Source: Candidatus Hydrogenedentota bacterium (GTDB lineage: Bacteria > Hydrogenedentota > Hydrogenedentia > Hydrogenedentales > JAGMZX01). Taken from it: DNA of 42,134 nucleotides. The DNA is taken from the NCBI GenBank assembly GCA_029556545.1, contig JAKQEQ010000084.1:64305-106438 (forward strand), written 5' to 3'. The translations under genes and the position numbers were made by a program. The notes beneath the pieces are model-generated. The model was not told the origin of the DNA and searched no databases. It was given only the letters and a program-made list of their open reading frames with translations. Of the stretch, positions 1-7,564 are shown in pieces. How positions within the stretch are numbered: position 1 is the first letter of the stretch; each line of letters begins with the position of its first letter.

Positions 1-576
1 CTGCTCGTCTTCGTCGGCGTACTCGGCGTTGTCCTGGTGGCCCTGGCGCTCGGCGCGCAACTCTACGAATCGACCGCGCAACAACTGCCTGATCTCGAAG
101 TCTCCCTCAAGGCGCGCGTCGAGGAAATGCGCGGCGCATGGGACACCTTCCTGCGGCATCCGCTCACGGGCGCGGGCATGGGAAGTTCCTTCGAGGGCAT
201 GGGCTGGGTCGCGAAACAGAGCACCATCGCTTACGGTCAGACCACCTACCAGACCGTCCACAACGTCTGGATGTATTACTTGTTCAAGGGCGGCATCGTC
301 GGCATGGCGCTCGTGCTCGCCGGACTCGGCGGCATCCTCGCCCGCGCGTACTTGACCATCGAGCGCATCCAGGACGCCCGCGACCGCTGCCTCCTGCGCG
401 GCCTCGTCGCCGCGACCGCCGGGCAACTCGTCGCCTCCCTCGCCATGCCCCGGCTCACCTACCCCATCGGCGCCGTCTTCCTCGCCATGATGACCTGCGC
501 GTTCTTCCTGCTCGCCCGGCAGCCCATGGCCGAGACACCGGTCGGCCCGGAGGATAGACCGTGTTGCGGTTACTGA
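1..576 (+). CDS. O-antigen ligase-like membrane protein, C-terminal part (5'-truncated)
   Basis: The reading frame is open from base 1 with no start codon in sight, so the gene begins upstream of the window; 191 residues are visible. They show a hydrophobic helix at the very start (LLVFVGVLGVVLVALALG), a soluble loop, the segment VHNVWMYYLFKGGIVGM, and two more hydrophobic helices before a short polar tail. A periplasmic loop containing a 'HP..G.G.G' element (here RHPLTGAGMGSS) followed by H-N-x-[WY]-x-x-x-x-x-x-x-G-G is the signature of the Wzy_C/O-antigen ligase family, which joins or polymerises lipid-linked glycans at the outer face of the inner membrane. The exact acceptor cannot be told. 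The stop codon lies 16 bases inside the next gene, so the two are probably cotranscribed. Confidence 0.72.
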   Translation: MLVFVGVLGVVLVALALGAQLYESTAQQLPDLEVSLKARVEEMRGAWDTFLRHPLTGAGMGSSFEGMGWVAKQSTIAYGQTTYQTVHNVWMYYLFKGGIVGMALVLAGLGGILARAYLTIERIQDARDRCLLRGLVAATAGQLVASLAMPRLTYPIGAVFLAMMTCAFFLLARQPMAETPVGPEDRPCCGY

Positions 577-1610
577 CTTGTGTTGGGGCACTCTTGCTTC
601 TTCCGAAGGTGGCGTCGTCTCAGATCGATCAAGGCGAAGAACGCATCAAAGCCTTCTGCATCGACTTCAATTGGGGGCCATCGGGCTTCGCGACACCCGG
701 CATGTACGCTCAGGCGTCGCCCTCGAAACACCTCGCGTGGTACCGCGCCCTCGGCGTAAACACCATCCAGACCTTCTGCGTCAGTTGCCCCGGCTATGCC
801 TGGTACCGCGGCGAGGCCGCGCCCGTCCAGCCCGGCATGCAAGGCGATTTTCTCAAGGAGATCGCCGAACTCGGTCACGCCGACGGCATGAAGGTCATGG
901 GCTACTTCTGCATCGGCGCGAATACCTATTGGGACGAGACGCACCCCGACCAGAGCCACCGCTTCCCGAGCGCCATCTCGATCCCGTTCACGCGCGACTA
1001 CCTCGACTATCTCGCGAAGGTCATCCCGGAAGCCCTCGAAAAGACCGCCATCGACGGCTTCATGATCGATTGGGTCTTCAACGGCTCCCATTTCTATCCG
1101 GACAAGCAATACGCCTGGCTCGATTGTGAAAAGCAGATGTACCAGGAACTGTTCGGCGTTCCGTTCCCCGGAGACGACGCCATGACCGCCGAACGCATCC
1201 AGGAATTCAACCGCCGCGCCCTCGACCGCTGCTGGGCGACCATCCGCGACGCCGCCAAGACCGCGAAACCCGACTGCATTATCTGGCTGAGTTGCTACGA
1301 CCTCGAACACCCGCAGGTCGTCGGCTCGAAATTGCTCGAAGAAGTGGACTGGCTCATGAATGAACACCCTGACGCGGCGAAACTCGACGCCGCGCGACGG
1401 GCCGTCGGGCCGCGCACGCGCCTGATCCAGTGTCTGAGCGGCTGGGGCGGGAAACATGACGCCGCCGCGTTCATCCACGACGACCGATTCCGCGACGTCG
1501 GCCTGTACGGGTTCATCAAGCCCGACCTCGACACCACCTTGCCCGTCGAAGGCGCCACCGGCGACGCCGCCAACATCGCCGCACTGCGCGAGGCGTTCAA
1601 CGCGCCGTAG
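561..1610 (+). CDS. Secreted TIM-barrel protein, putative glycoside hydrolase
   Basis: 349 residues from a GTG start, chosen because a GGAGGA ribosome site lies 7 bases upstream and the product opens with a signal peptide (residues 1-20, cleavage near VASS-Q). The body looks like a (beta/alpha)8 barrel of the putative glycosyl hydrolase type: HLAWYRALGVNTIQTF near the N-terminus, KVMGYFCIGANTYW on strand 3, and IDGFMIDWVFN with D170 at the place where such hydrolases carry a catalytic acid on strand 4. Several cysteines are present (FCVSCPGY), which fits an exported protein. I cannot assign a substrate or GH family. It overlaps the O-antigen ligase-like gene by 16 bases, so a role in surface-glycan trimming is plausible but inferred. 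Next gene is on the opposite strand, 9 bases away. Confidence 0.6.
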   Translation: MLRLLTCVGALLLLPKVASSQIDQGEERIKAFCIDFNWGPSGFATPGMYAQASPSKHLAWYRALGVNTIQTFCVSCPGYAWYRGEAAPVQPGMQGDFLKEIAELGHADGMKVMGYFCIGANTYWDETHPDQSHRFPSAISIPFTRDYLDYLAKVIPEALEKTAIDGFMIDWVFNGSHFYPDKQYAWLDCEKQMYQELFGVPFPGDDAMTAERIQEFNRRALDRCWATIRDAAKTAKPDCIIWLSCYDLEHPQVVGSKLLEEVDWLMNEHPDAAKLDAARRAVGPRTRLIQCLSGWGGKHDAAAFIHDDRFRDVGLYGFIKPDLDTTLPVEGATGDAANIAALREAFNAP

Positions 1611-1619
1611 ACAACCCGA

Positions 1620-2600
1620 TCACCAGCCCCGTCGGCGCATCGCGTCCATCGGCTCGCGGTCCGTCGCCGACGGCGGGTCCGGGGACAACGCCGTGATCGC
1701 CGCGCGCTCCTCCGGCGAAAGCCGCATATCGAGGCACTGCAACGTTTCGTCAAACTGATCGAGGCTCCGCGCGCCCACAATGGTCGAGGTCACCAGCGGA
1801 TGGCTCATGACCCACGCCACGGCCAGCGCCGCCGGCGAGCGGCCCTGCTCCGAGGCGTGCGCGATGAAGCGCTTGGTCACCTCGATGTACTGCGGGTTGC
1901 CGTAGCGCTGCCGGTACATCTCGACCTCGGTCAGCCGCCCGGACGCGCCCCGCAGGTACTTGCCCGTCAACATCCCGGCGGCCATCGCGTTGTACGGCAC
2001 AACCGCCAGCCCTTCGTACGCCGCCAACGGCAGTATCTCGACCTCGGCCTGCCGCTTCACCAGGCTGTACATGGGCTGCGTCGCCACGACCGGCGGGTAC
2101 CGCCCCGCCGCCGCGACCGCCAGCGCCTTCATCGTCTGCCATGCCGCGAAGTTCGACACGCCGCAGTAGATCACCTTCCCCTGCTCGACGAGCGTATGCA
2201 CTGCGGCCAGGGTCTGTTCGATGGCGACGTTCTCGTCCCAGTGGTGCAGATAGAGCAGATCGAGTTTGTCGGTTTGTAGCCGTTTAAGGCTGTTTTCGAC
2301 TGTTTGCAGCAGATTGCGTCGCGATAATCCCTCGTCGTTGCGACCGCCGCCCGTCGGGAAGAACACCTTCGACGCCAGGATGATCTCGTGTCGATGGGGG
2401 CCGATCCAGCGTCCGATAATCTCCTCCGTCGCCCCCTTGTTGTAGTTCGTCGACGTGTCGAAGAAGTTGATCCCAACGTCGAGCGCGCGCGCCATCAACC
2501 GCCGCGACGTCGCCTCGTCCGCCTCGTTCCCGAAGGTCATCGTGCCCAGGGAGAGTTCCGAAACAAGGATGCCCGTCTTGCCGAGCCGCACGTATTCCAT
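1620..2600 (-). CDS. Aldo/keto reductase
   Basis: 326 residues. It is an NAD(P)H-dependent cytosolic carbonyl reductase of the AKR superfamily. The N-terminus MEYVRLGKTGILVSELSLGTM, the GINFFDTSTNY segment and the LVEQGKVIYCGVSNF segment are typical. The catalytic tetrad is visible: D48, Y53, K78 and H119 (LLYLHHWD). The C-terminal half has the cofactor loop region (STIVGARSLDQFDE). Length matches the AKR11/12-like bacterial group (about 310-340). A strong AAGGAGGG ribosome site lies 8-9 bases before the ATG. The substrate is unknown. It stands 62 bases downstream of the zinc-ribbon gene on the same strand and could be the last gene of a coaE-led transcript, but the spacing leaves room for its own promoter. 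Confidence 0.9.
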   Translation of the reverse strand: MEYVRLGKTGILVSELSLGTMTFGNEADEATSRRLMARALDVGINFFDTSTNYNKGATEEIIGRWIGPHRHEIILASKVFFPTGGGRNDEGLSRRNLLQTVENSLKRLQTDKLDLLYLHHWDENVAIEQTLAAVHTLVEQGKVIYCGVSNFAAWQTMKALAVAAAGRYPPVVATQPMYSLVKRQAEVEILPLAAYEGLAVVPYNAMAAGMLTGKYLRGASGRLTEVEMYRQRYGNPQYIEVTKRFIAHASEQGRSPAALAVAWVMSHPLVTSTIVGARSLDQFDETLQCLDMRLSPEERAAITALSPDPPSATDREPMDAMRRRGW

Positions 2601-2662
2601 TACACGCCGCCCTCCTTCCGATGGGGTTGCCTTCTCTTGCGGCGGGTATTATGGCAAATCGG

Positions 2663-3169
2663 CTACAGGTAGCGGTAGCGTTTCACCGTCTGCGCGGCGA
2701 TGGGGTTGGACCGCGCCGTGGTCATGCGGGCGCGCTTCGCTTCGAGCATCTGCGCCACGGTAGGCGGGGGCGCGGGCTCCGGTTCGTCTTCAAGCCGCTC
2801 CGCGTCGTCGTAGGCGGCGTCGCTCGCGGTGCGCAACTCGTGCAGCGTGTCGATGTGGCATTGCAGACAGAGATGGGACCCCTCGATGGGCGCGCGGCGT
2901 TTGCACTCGGTGCACACCTCGGCCTGATCGACGTACCGCGCCAGGACCGGCAGTTCGCGCAGGACGCGCCGCACCTCGTTCCGGGAAAGCCCGGTGCGCT
3001 CGGCGATGCCCTCCGTCGTGCGCAGGTTGTCCCGCTCGACGGCGTCGCTCACGCGCTTGAGCGCCTCGTCCCGGGCAAGCGCGCACTCGCGGCAGTACGG
3101 CAGGCCCGTTTCCGCCGAGTACAAGCGCCCGCAATCCACGCAGCGCCCTATGAGTGTCGGTTCGATCAT
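2663..3169 (-). CDS. Double zinc-ribbon / helix-turn-helix protein (YvyF-like architecture)
   Basis: 168 residues starting MIEPTLIGRC. The ATG overlaps the coaE stop as ATGA (3166-3169), which fixes this start; a longer in-frame reading would run antisense-free but inside coaE and is rejected. Two treble/ribbon zinc sites are visible: C10/C13 with C26/C29, and C86/C89 with C101/C104. Between them residues 50-72 (TTEGIAERTGLSRNEVRRVL) form a winged or simple helix-turn-helix. The C-terminal 60 residues are acidic then basic and proline-rich, likely flexible. The same order (ribbon-HTH-ribbon) is known from the YvyF/TIGR03826 flagellar-operon proteins of Firmicutes; similarity here is architectural, from memory. 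Function is unknown: nucleic-acid binding or regulation is likely. Coupling to coaE implies equal expression. Confidence 0.72.
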   Translation of the reverse strand: MIEPTLIGRCVDCGRLYSAETGLPYCRECALARDEALKRVSDAVERDNLRTTEGIAERTGLSRNEVRRVLRELPVLARYVDQAEVCTECKRRAPIEGSHLCLQCHIDTLHELRTASDAAYDDAERLEDEPEPAPPPTVAQMLEAKRARMTTARSNPIAAQTVKRYRYL

Positions 3170-3762
3170 GCTTCCATAATCGCTTTCGCTATGTCGTCCA
3201 CCCGGGCGTACAGGTCCGCCCGTGTGCCCGTGTTCTCGATGACCCAGTCCGCCGCCGCCAGCTTGCTCTCGGGCGGCGTCTGCATGTTCAGCCGCCGCTC
3301 GACGTCCTCGCGGGCCATGCCGCGCAATTCCACCAGCCGCCGCAGCCGCTCGGCCCGCGGGCAATCCACCACGATGAGCCCGTCGAGCCAAGGCTCGCGC
3401 TCGCCGCGCTCCGCAAGCAGCGCCGCGTCGATCACCACCGCCGCATGACCCGCCTCCGCCAGCGCCCGGCAGCGCGCCATGACTTCCCGCGCGATCGCCG
3501 GGTGCACCAAGGCGTTCAACTGTCTCAGCGCCGCCGCATCGCCGAACACCGCCGCCGCCAGCTTCTCTCTATCAATTGTACCCGACGTCGCCACCGCCTC
3601 GCCGAACGCCGCCATCACCGCCTGCTCCGCCGCGCCGCCGGGACCGATGACTTCGTGACCGATCTTGTCCGCGTCAATGACCGGGATGCCGCGCTCCGCG
3701 AAGCGTTTTGCCGCCGCGCTCTTGCCGCTGCCCGCGCCGCCGGTCAATCCGATGATCCGCAT
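3166..3762 (-). CDS. coaE: Dephospho-CoA kinase
   Basis: 198 residues. It catalyses the last step of coenzyme A synthesis, ATP-dependent phosphorylation of the 3'-OH of dephospho-CoA, in the cytosol. The P-loop is G8-S15 (GGAGSGKS) directly after the first strand (MRIIGLT). The VIDADKIGHEVI segment carries the family's D-A-D motif, and HPAIAREV and VVIDAALLAE match the CoA-binding and lid regions. Length is normal for CoaE (about 200). A weak AGGGA ribosome site lies just before the ATG. The stop codon overlaps the start of the downstream zinc-ribbon gene (ATGA). Its upstream spacer of ~550 bp contains repeats but no clear promoter. Confidence 0.95.
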   Translation of the reverse strand: MRIIGLTGGAGSGKSAAAKRFAERGIPVIDADKIGHEVIGPGGAAEQAVMAAFGEAVATSGTIDREKLAAAVFGDAAALRQLNALVHPAIAREVMARCRALAEAGHAAVVIDAALLAERGEREPWLDGLIVVDCPRAERLRRLVELRGMAREDVERRLNMQTPPESKLAAADWVIENTGTRADLYARVDDIAKAIMEA

Positions 3763-3872
3763 TGTCCCTGCTTCCGTTCCGGTTGCCGCGCGGCCCCGAA
3801 GCCGCGCCAGACCCGAATCCTCGGCGGCATTATGGATTATCGGCGAAAATCCGTCAATCTAAAGACCACCCC

Positions 3873-3913
3873 GGGGACTGGCACAAGCGCTCCTGCGGGG
3901 ACTGGCACAAGCG
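3873..3913. repeat. 17-bp direct repeat pair
   Basis: GGGGACTGGCACAAGCG occurs at 3873-3889 and again, identically, at 3897-3913, separated by 7 bases (24-base period). It lies in the spacer upstream of coaE. It may be a slipped-strand duplication or part of a dispersed family; only the two copies were seen in this window. Confidence 0.8.
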
Positions 3914-4050
3914 AGTCTTCGAGACGTGCCTGACCGTTGACACGGGGCCACCTAATGGGTGTCCCCGATCCCTCAATCACGCACCCCCTTCCCGAGACGT
4001 CTCTGTCCCCATTCGCACCTATAATTAGCGCCGATTAGCTTCGATTAGTG

Positions 4051-4070
4051 TTCCTCTTCCTCTTCCTCTT
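4051..4070. repeat. TTCCTC hexamer array
   Basis: Three perfect TTCCTC units at 4051-4068 followed by TT, inside the loop of the inverted repeat 4044-4096. It shares a period of six with the longer arrays at 11450-11497 and 24662-24709, but the unit differs. Confidence 0.75.
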
Positions 4071-4206
4071 GCACTGAAGATATGGGGAACACTAATTGCC
4101 ACTAATCTTCACTGATTCAGATTCAGCTACAAATAATCTTCAGATCCCCGCGGAAATAATAAAGAGACCTGACACGCTGGGCGCATCAGGCCTCCGCGGA
4201 AGGAGA

Positions 4207-4224
4207 AACGCCACATGTGGCGTT
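4207..4224. promoter_or_regulatory. Perfect 18-bp palindrome
   Basis: AACGCCACATGTGGCGTT reads the same on both strands. It lies about 90 bases beyond the 3' end of glpK on the minus strand. A zero-spacer palindrome of this kind can be a repressor operator or a cruciform site. It is centred on CATG like the second palindrome at 35469-35484. No regulator gene is adjacent, so the role is unknown. Confidence 0.5.
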
Positions 4225-4314
4225 GACCGCTAAAATTCTACCACCGGATCGTGGGGGCGGCAAATGGCGAAAAGTGTGATCACGCGCGGCGCGACGTGCG
4301 GATCGTGCGAAATT

Positions 4315-5787
4315 TCAGGATTTCGTGCGGCGGACGGCGTCGGCCCAGCCCGCAAGGGCCGCTTCGCGGCGGGCCGGGTCCCATGCGGGCTCGAACGCGC
4401 GGTCGAGTCGCCAGATAGCCGCCAGTTCGTCAAGTCCGGACCAGAATCCGACGGCGAGTCCGGCGAGGAAGGCCGCGCCGAGGGCCGTGGTCTCGATGGT
4501 CTTTCCGCGCACCACGGGGATGCCGAGCAGGTCCGCCTGGAATTGCATCAAGAGGTTGTTGGCGCAGGCGCCGCCGTCCACTTTGAGTCGGGGGATGTGG
4601 GCCGCGGTGTCTTTTTCCATCGTGTGGACGAGGTCGGCGGACTGGAATGCGATGGATTCGAGGGCGGCGCGGACGATGTGGGCGCGGTTCGCGCCACGGG
4701 TAAGCCCCGTGATGGTGCCGCGGGCGCGCATGTCCCAATAGGGCGCGCCGAGGCCGACGAATGCCGGCACAAGGTGGACGCCGTTCGCGTCGGGGACTTG
4801 CGCGGCCACGGCCTCGCTCTCGGCGGCGCTGTCGATGATCTTGAGTTCGTCCCGCAGCCACTGGACCACGGCGCCCGCCACGAAGACGCTGCCTTCGAGG
4901 GCGTAGGTCACTTCGTCGCCGATGCCCCACGCGATAGTCGTGAGCAGGCCGCTCTCGGAGACCACCGGTTTCGCGCCGGTGTTCATGAGGAGGAAGCAGC
5001 CGGTGCCGTAGGTGTTCTTGCAGTCGTTGGCGTTGAAGCCGGCCTGTCCGAACAGCGCGGACTGCTGGTCGCCGATGAGCGCGGCCACCGGGATTTCGCC
5101 GCCGAGCGCCTTCGTGACGCCGAAGACGCCGCTACTGGGCCGCGCCTCGGGGAGCATCGCCGCGGGCACGTCCAGTTTTTCGAGCAGGAGCGGGTCCCAG
5201 GCGCGCTCATGGATGTTGAACATCAGTGTGCGCGAGGCGTTCGCGTAGTCGGTCGCGTGGACGCCCGCGAGATTGTACAGCAGCCACGAGTCGATGGTGC
5301 CGAAGCACAGTTCGCCCCGTTCCGCCCGTTCCCGCGCCCCGGCCACGTGGTCCAGAATCCACTTCACTTTCGTGCCGGAGAAATAGGCATCCACCACGAG
5401 CCCCGTGCGCTTCCGGAACTCGTCTTCGAGTCCCGCCGCCTTGAGCCGCTCGCACGTGTCCGTCGTGCGACGGCATTGCCACACGATCGCGTTGTGCACG
5501 GGCTGCCCGGTGGCGCGGTCCCAGACCACGGTGGTCTCGCGCTGGTTGGTGATGCCGATCGCGGCGATGTCCTCGGGGCCGGCGCTTGCGCGTTCGAGGA
5601 CCGCCGCCGCGGTCGCGATTTGGGTTTCCCAGATAGCGAGGGGGTCATGCTCGACCCAGCCGGGCCGCGGATACACCTGCGGAAATTCCTGGCTCGCGGC
5701 GGTGACGATCGCGCCGTCGTGGTTGAAGAGGATTGATCGCGAGCTTGTGGTGCCCTGGTCCAGCGCAAGGACATACTTCCCAGCCAT
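4315..5787 (-). CDS. glpK: Glycerol kinase
   Basis: 490 residues, cytosolic FGGY-family kinase converting glycerol and ATP to sn-glycerol 3-phosphate. Start at [17 protein letters not shown]: the GTTSSR phosphate loop sits at the usual place and an AAGGAGA ribosome site lies about 6 bases upstream of this ATG; an open frame continues upstream but is not gene-like. Other family landmarks: [19 protein letters not shown], the KVKWILDHV region, [30 protein letters not shown], and [19 protein letters not shown]. Length is slightly shorter than E. coli GlpK (502). No glpF or glpD is adjacent. A sigma70-like promoter and an inverted repeat lie in the 169-bp divergent spacer shared with the GGDEF gene. 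Glycerol 3-phosphate would feed membrane lipids and the storage lipid made by the DGAT encoded at 23123. Confidence 0.96.
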   Translation of the reverse strand: MAGKYVLALDQGTTSSRSILFNHDGAIVTAASQEFPQVYPRPGWVEHDPLAIWETQIATAAAVLERASAGPEDIAAIGITNQRETTVVWDRATGQPVHNAIVWQCRRTTDTCERLKAAGLEDEFRKRTGLVVDAYFSGTKVKWILDHVAGARERAERGELCFGTIDSWLLYNLAGVHATDYANASRTLMFNIHERAWDPLLLEKLDVPAAMLPEARPSSGVFGVTKALGGEIPVAALIGDQQSALFGQAGFNANDCKNTYGTGCFLLMNTGAKPVVSESGLLTTIAWGIGDEVTYALEGSVFVAGAVVQWLRDELKIIDSAAESEAVAAQVPDANGVHLVPAFVGLGAPYWDMRARGTITGLTRGANRAHIVRAALESIAFQSADLVHTMEKDTAAHIPRLKVDGGACANNLLMQFQADLLGIPVVRGKTIETTALGAAFLAGLAVGFWSGLDELAAIWRLDRAFEPAWDPARREAALAGWADAVRRTKS

Positions 5788-5823
5788 GTCGGTCTCCTTC
5801 CGTACCCCCGGTGTGCCGCGGCT

Positions 5824-5853
5824 ACGATAGCAATGGGAGCCGATCACAGGCAA
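5824..5853 (-). promoter_or_regulatory. Predicted glpK promoter
   Basis: On the minus strand: TTGCCT (5848-5853), 18-base spacer, TATCGT (5824-5829) preceded by TGC, an extended -10. It ends 36 bases upstream of the glpK ATG. The -35 box is inside one arm of the inverted repeat 5847-5870. Confidence 0.45.
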
Positions 5854-5870
5854 GCGGGACGACTTGCCTG
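5847..5870. promoter_or_regulatory. Inverted repeat between glpK and the GGDEF gene, possible operator
   Basis: Arms CAGGCAAG (5847-5854) and CTTGCCTG (5863-5870) are perfect 8-bp complements with an 8-base spacer. The left arm contains the minus-strand -35 box of glpK. This geometry fits a dimeric regulator that could act on both divergent genes, but the sequence alone does not name it. Confidence 0.4.
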
Positions 5871-5956
5871 CGCGGTGAATTGCCGCGGGCCGTGTTATAC
5901 TTCGGCGACGCACGGGGAACGGGAAAAGCCGCCAAGTCACGGGAGGGCGCGCCGCC

Positions 5957-6865
5957 ATGCTTCAATCGCCGGACCTGTTTCGCACCTTGCTGGACCATCT
6001 TCACGAAGGCGTCTACTTCCTGGACCCCCAGCGCCGCATCCAGTATTGGAACCGGGCAGCGGAGCGCATCACGGGCTACACCTGCAAGGAAGTCGAGGGC
6101 ACATGTTGCGCCGACAACATCCTCATGCACGTCGATGACGATGGCAATCTCCTGTGCAAGTCCGAATGTCCCGTTTCCGCGAGTCTTCGGGACGGCGCCG
6201 AGCGGCAGGTCCGTGTGTTTCTGCACCACAAGGACGGCCACCGCGTCCCGGTACACGTGAGCGTGGCCGTCATCCGCGATGAAAAGGGCGAGACCATCGG
6301 CGCGCTCGAAACCTTCCACGACGACACGCCGACCCTGGCCGCGCTGCGGGAGGTCGAGGCGGCCCAGGAGACGCCCCTAATCTGCGCGTTGACCGGCGTC
6401 GGGAATCGCCGCCTGAGCGAACGCGCGCTCGCGCAACGGCTCGATGAAATGCGACACGCGGACAGTCGGCTCGCCCTGATGCTCGTGGATATCGACGGCC
6501 TCAATGCCGTCAACGACGCCTACGGCCGGCCCGTCGGCGACGTGGTGCTCAAGATGGTCGCCCGGACGCTCCACAACGCCTTGCGCCCGTATGACTTCAT
6601 CGGCAGGTGGGCCGGCGAGGAATTCGCGGTGATCGCGCCGAACATCCGGCCGATCCAATTGCTGCCCGTCGCGGAGCGGCTCCGCCGTCTCGTCGAGATG
6701 TCCAGCCGCGAAGTCAGCAACCGCAACGTGACGGTGACGGTCTCGATTGGCGGCTGCCTGTCGAACGAAGACGACTACGTGGAGAGTATCGCGGCCCGCG
6801 CCGAACGCCGATTGTTCGAGGCCAAGGCCGCCGGTCGCAACCGCGTTTCGGTGGACACGGAATGA
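5957..6865 (+). CDS. PAS-GGDEF protein, predicted diguanylate cyclase
   Basis: 302 residues, no membrane segment or signal peptide, so a cytosolic sensor. Residues ~5-125 are a PAS domain ([22 protein letters not shown]) with a cysteine-bearing insert [16 protein letters not shown]...LCKSECPV; this insert recurs in PAS-GGDEF proteins and could hold a metal or redox sensor. Residues ~140-300 are a GGDEF domain: DALTG-like start ([10 protein letters not shown]), [14 protein letters not shown] for metal and substrate, and the signature A219-G-E-E-F223 in place of GGEEF. The RxxD inhibition site R210-P-Y-D213 lies exactly five residues before it, as in product-inhibited cyclases. Activity (c-di-GMP synthesis) is probable but the first Gly is Ala. 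GGGAGG ribosome site precedes the ATG. Divergent from glpK. Confidence 0.88.
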   Translation: MLQSPDLFRTLLDHLHEGVYFLDPQRRIQYWNRAAERITGYTCKEVEGTCCADNILMHVDDDGNLLCKSECPVSASLRDGAERQVRVFLHHKDGHRVPVHVSVAVIRDEKGETIGALETFHDDTPTLAALREVEAAQETPLICALTGVGNRRLSERALAQRLDEMRHADSRLALMLVDIDGLNAVNDAYGRPVGDVVLKMVARTLHNALRPYDFIGRWAGEEFAVIAPNIRPIQLLPVAERLRRLVEMSSREVSNRNVTVTVSIGGCLSNEDDYVESIAARAERRLFEAKAAGRNRVSVDTE

Positions 6866-6968
6866 TCGTGGCGGCGATTCTTCGCCGACGAACCGGCCCA
6901 AGACGAAGACGCCGACGGACTTGAAAATCCCGGCGACGCCGTGAGATAAGATGAATCGCACAAAGGGT

Positions 6969-6997
6969 TTGCCCGGCTGGGGCGTCCCTCGTATAAT
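6969..6997 (+). promoter_or_regulatory. Sigma70-type promoter of the HU gene
   Basis: TTGCCC (6969-6974), 17-base spacer, and a consensus TATAAT (6992-6997). Transcription would begin near 7004, giving a leader of about 65 bases before the HU start. Best promoter match in the window. Confidence 0.65.
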
Positions 6998-7069
6998 GCT
7001 TGGTCGGCGTGCGGCAGCGCGCCAGTATTCGCCTGCGTGGGCCGCGGTAAATGAAGGAGACGGATCCCC

Positions 7070-7417
7070 GTGACGATGACAAAGCGCGAACTCGTCATCC
7101 GCGTGGCGAATCGGTTGGGCAAGACCCAAAATGACATCGCCCGAATGGTCGAAGCCACCTTCGACACGCTCGCGCAATCGCTTGCGAAGGGAGGACGCTG
7201 GGAACTGCGGGACTTCGGCGTCTTCGAGATCAAGGTGCGCGCCTCCCGCATCGGGCGCAATCCGCGCACGGGCGATCAGGTGCCCGTGCCGGAGCGCCGC
7301 GTCGTTACCTTTCGCCCGGGCAAGAAGATGAAGGAACTGATCGGAGGCCCGTCCTCCGAAGCCGAAGCGGAGACCGAGCCCGCGGCCGCGGCTCCAACCA
7401 CGCGGCCCGTGGAGTAG
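7070..7417 (+). CDS. HU/IHF-family DNA-binding protein
   Basis: 115 residues from GTG 7070; an AAGGAG site ends 10 bases upstream. ATG 7076 (two codons later) is the alternative. The nucleoid protein dimer bends DNA. The N-terminal helical part (TKRELVIRVANRLGKTQNDIARMVEATFDTL) and LRDFGVFEIKVR are typical, as is the DNA-wrapping beta arm RIGRNPRTGDQVPVPERRVV with the intercalating Pro. FRPGKKMKELI closes the fold near residue 95. The last ~20 residues are an Ala/Glu/Pro extension not found in minimal HU (about 90 residues). HU or IHF cannot be told apart by eye. It has a strong own promoter and stands 152 bases before tsaB. Confidence 0.93.
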   Translation: MTMTKRELVIRVANRLGKTQNDIARMVEATFDTLAQSLAKGGRWELRDFGVFEIKVRASRIGRNPRTGDQVPVPERRVVTFRPGKKMKELIGGPSSEAEAETEPAAAAPTTRPVE

Positions 7418-7564
7418 CGGCTTAACGCACCAGGGGATTCGCATGCACTGCCCGCAAGTCAGGGAAACTTCCGGCGCGCGGATGCGCGGGGCACGCCCTC
7501 TTGTCGCAAACCCGAACGCGAGCGCCTTCGGCTCCCCCGATCGGCGCATTCGGTCTTTCCCAAA

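Larger units (their letters stand above)
3763..4314. other. Repeat-bearing intergenic region between glpK and coaE
   Basis: About 550 bases without a credible gene; both flanking genes run on the minus strand. From 3763 to ~4015 it is GC-rich and contains a 17-bp direct repeat and GAGACGTCTC (3994-4003). From ~4018 to ~4140 base composition drops sharply to AT-rich, with ATTAGTG-type motifs: an 11-bp inverted repeat ATTAGTGTTCC (4044-4054) / GGAACACTAAT (4086-4096) encloses a TTCCTC hexamer array. 4168-4190 has a CCTGA...TCAGG hairpin and 4207-4224 a perfect palindrome. No intrinsic terminator with a T-run was found for glpK on the minus strand. Confidence 0.6.

Noticed and set aside
570-1478. 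Minus-strand open frame inside the secreted TIM-barrel gene
   Set aside because: Composition is the reverse-complement echo of the plus-strand gene, with no start context; the plus strand has signal peptide and ribosome site.
3170-3391. N-terminal extension of the zinc-ribbon protein
   Set aside because: The extra residues are Gly/Arg/Ala-rich and lie wholly inside coaE; the ATGA overlap start is far better supported.
4264-5736. Long plus-strand open frame antisense to glpK
   Set aside because: It mirrors glpK in the GC-rich complementary frame, has no ribosome site or family motif, and glpK on the other strand has complete kinase signatures.
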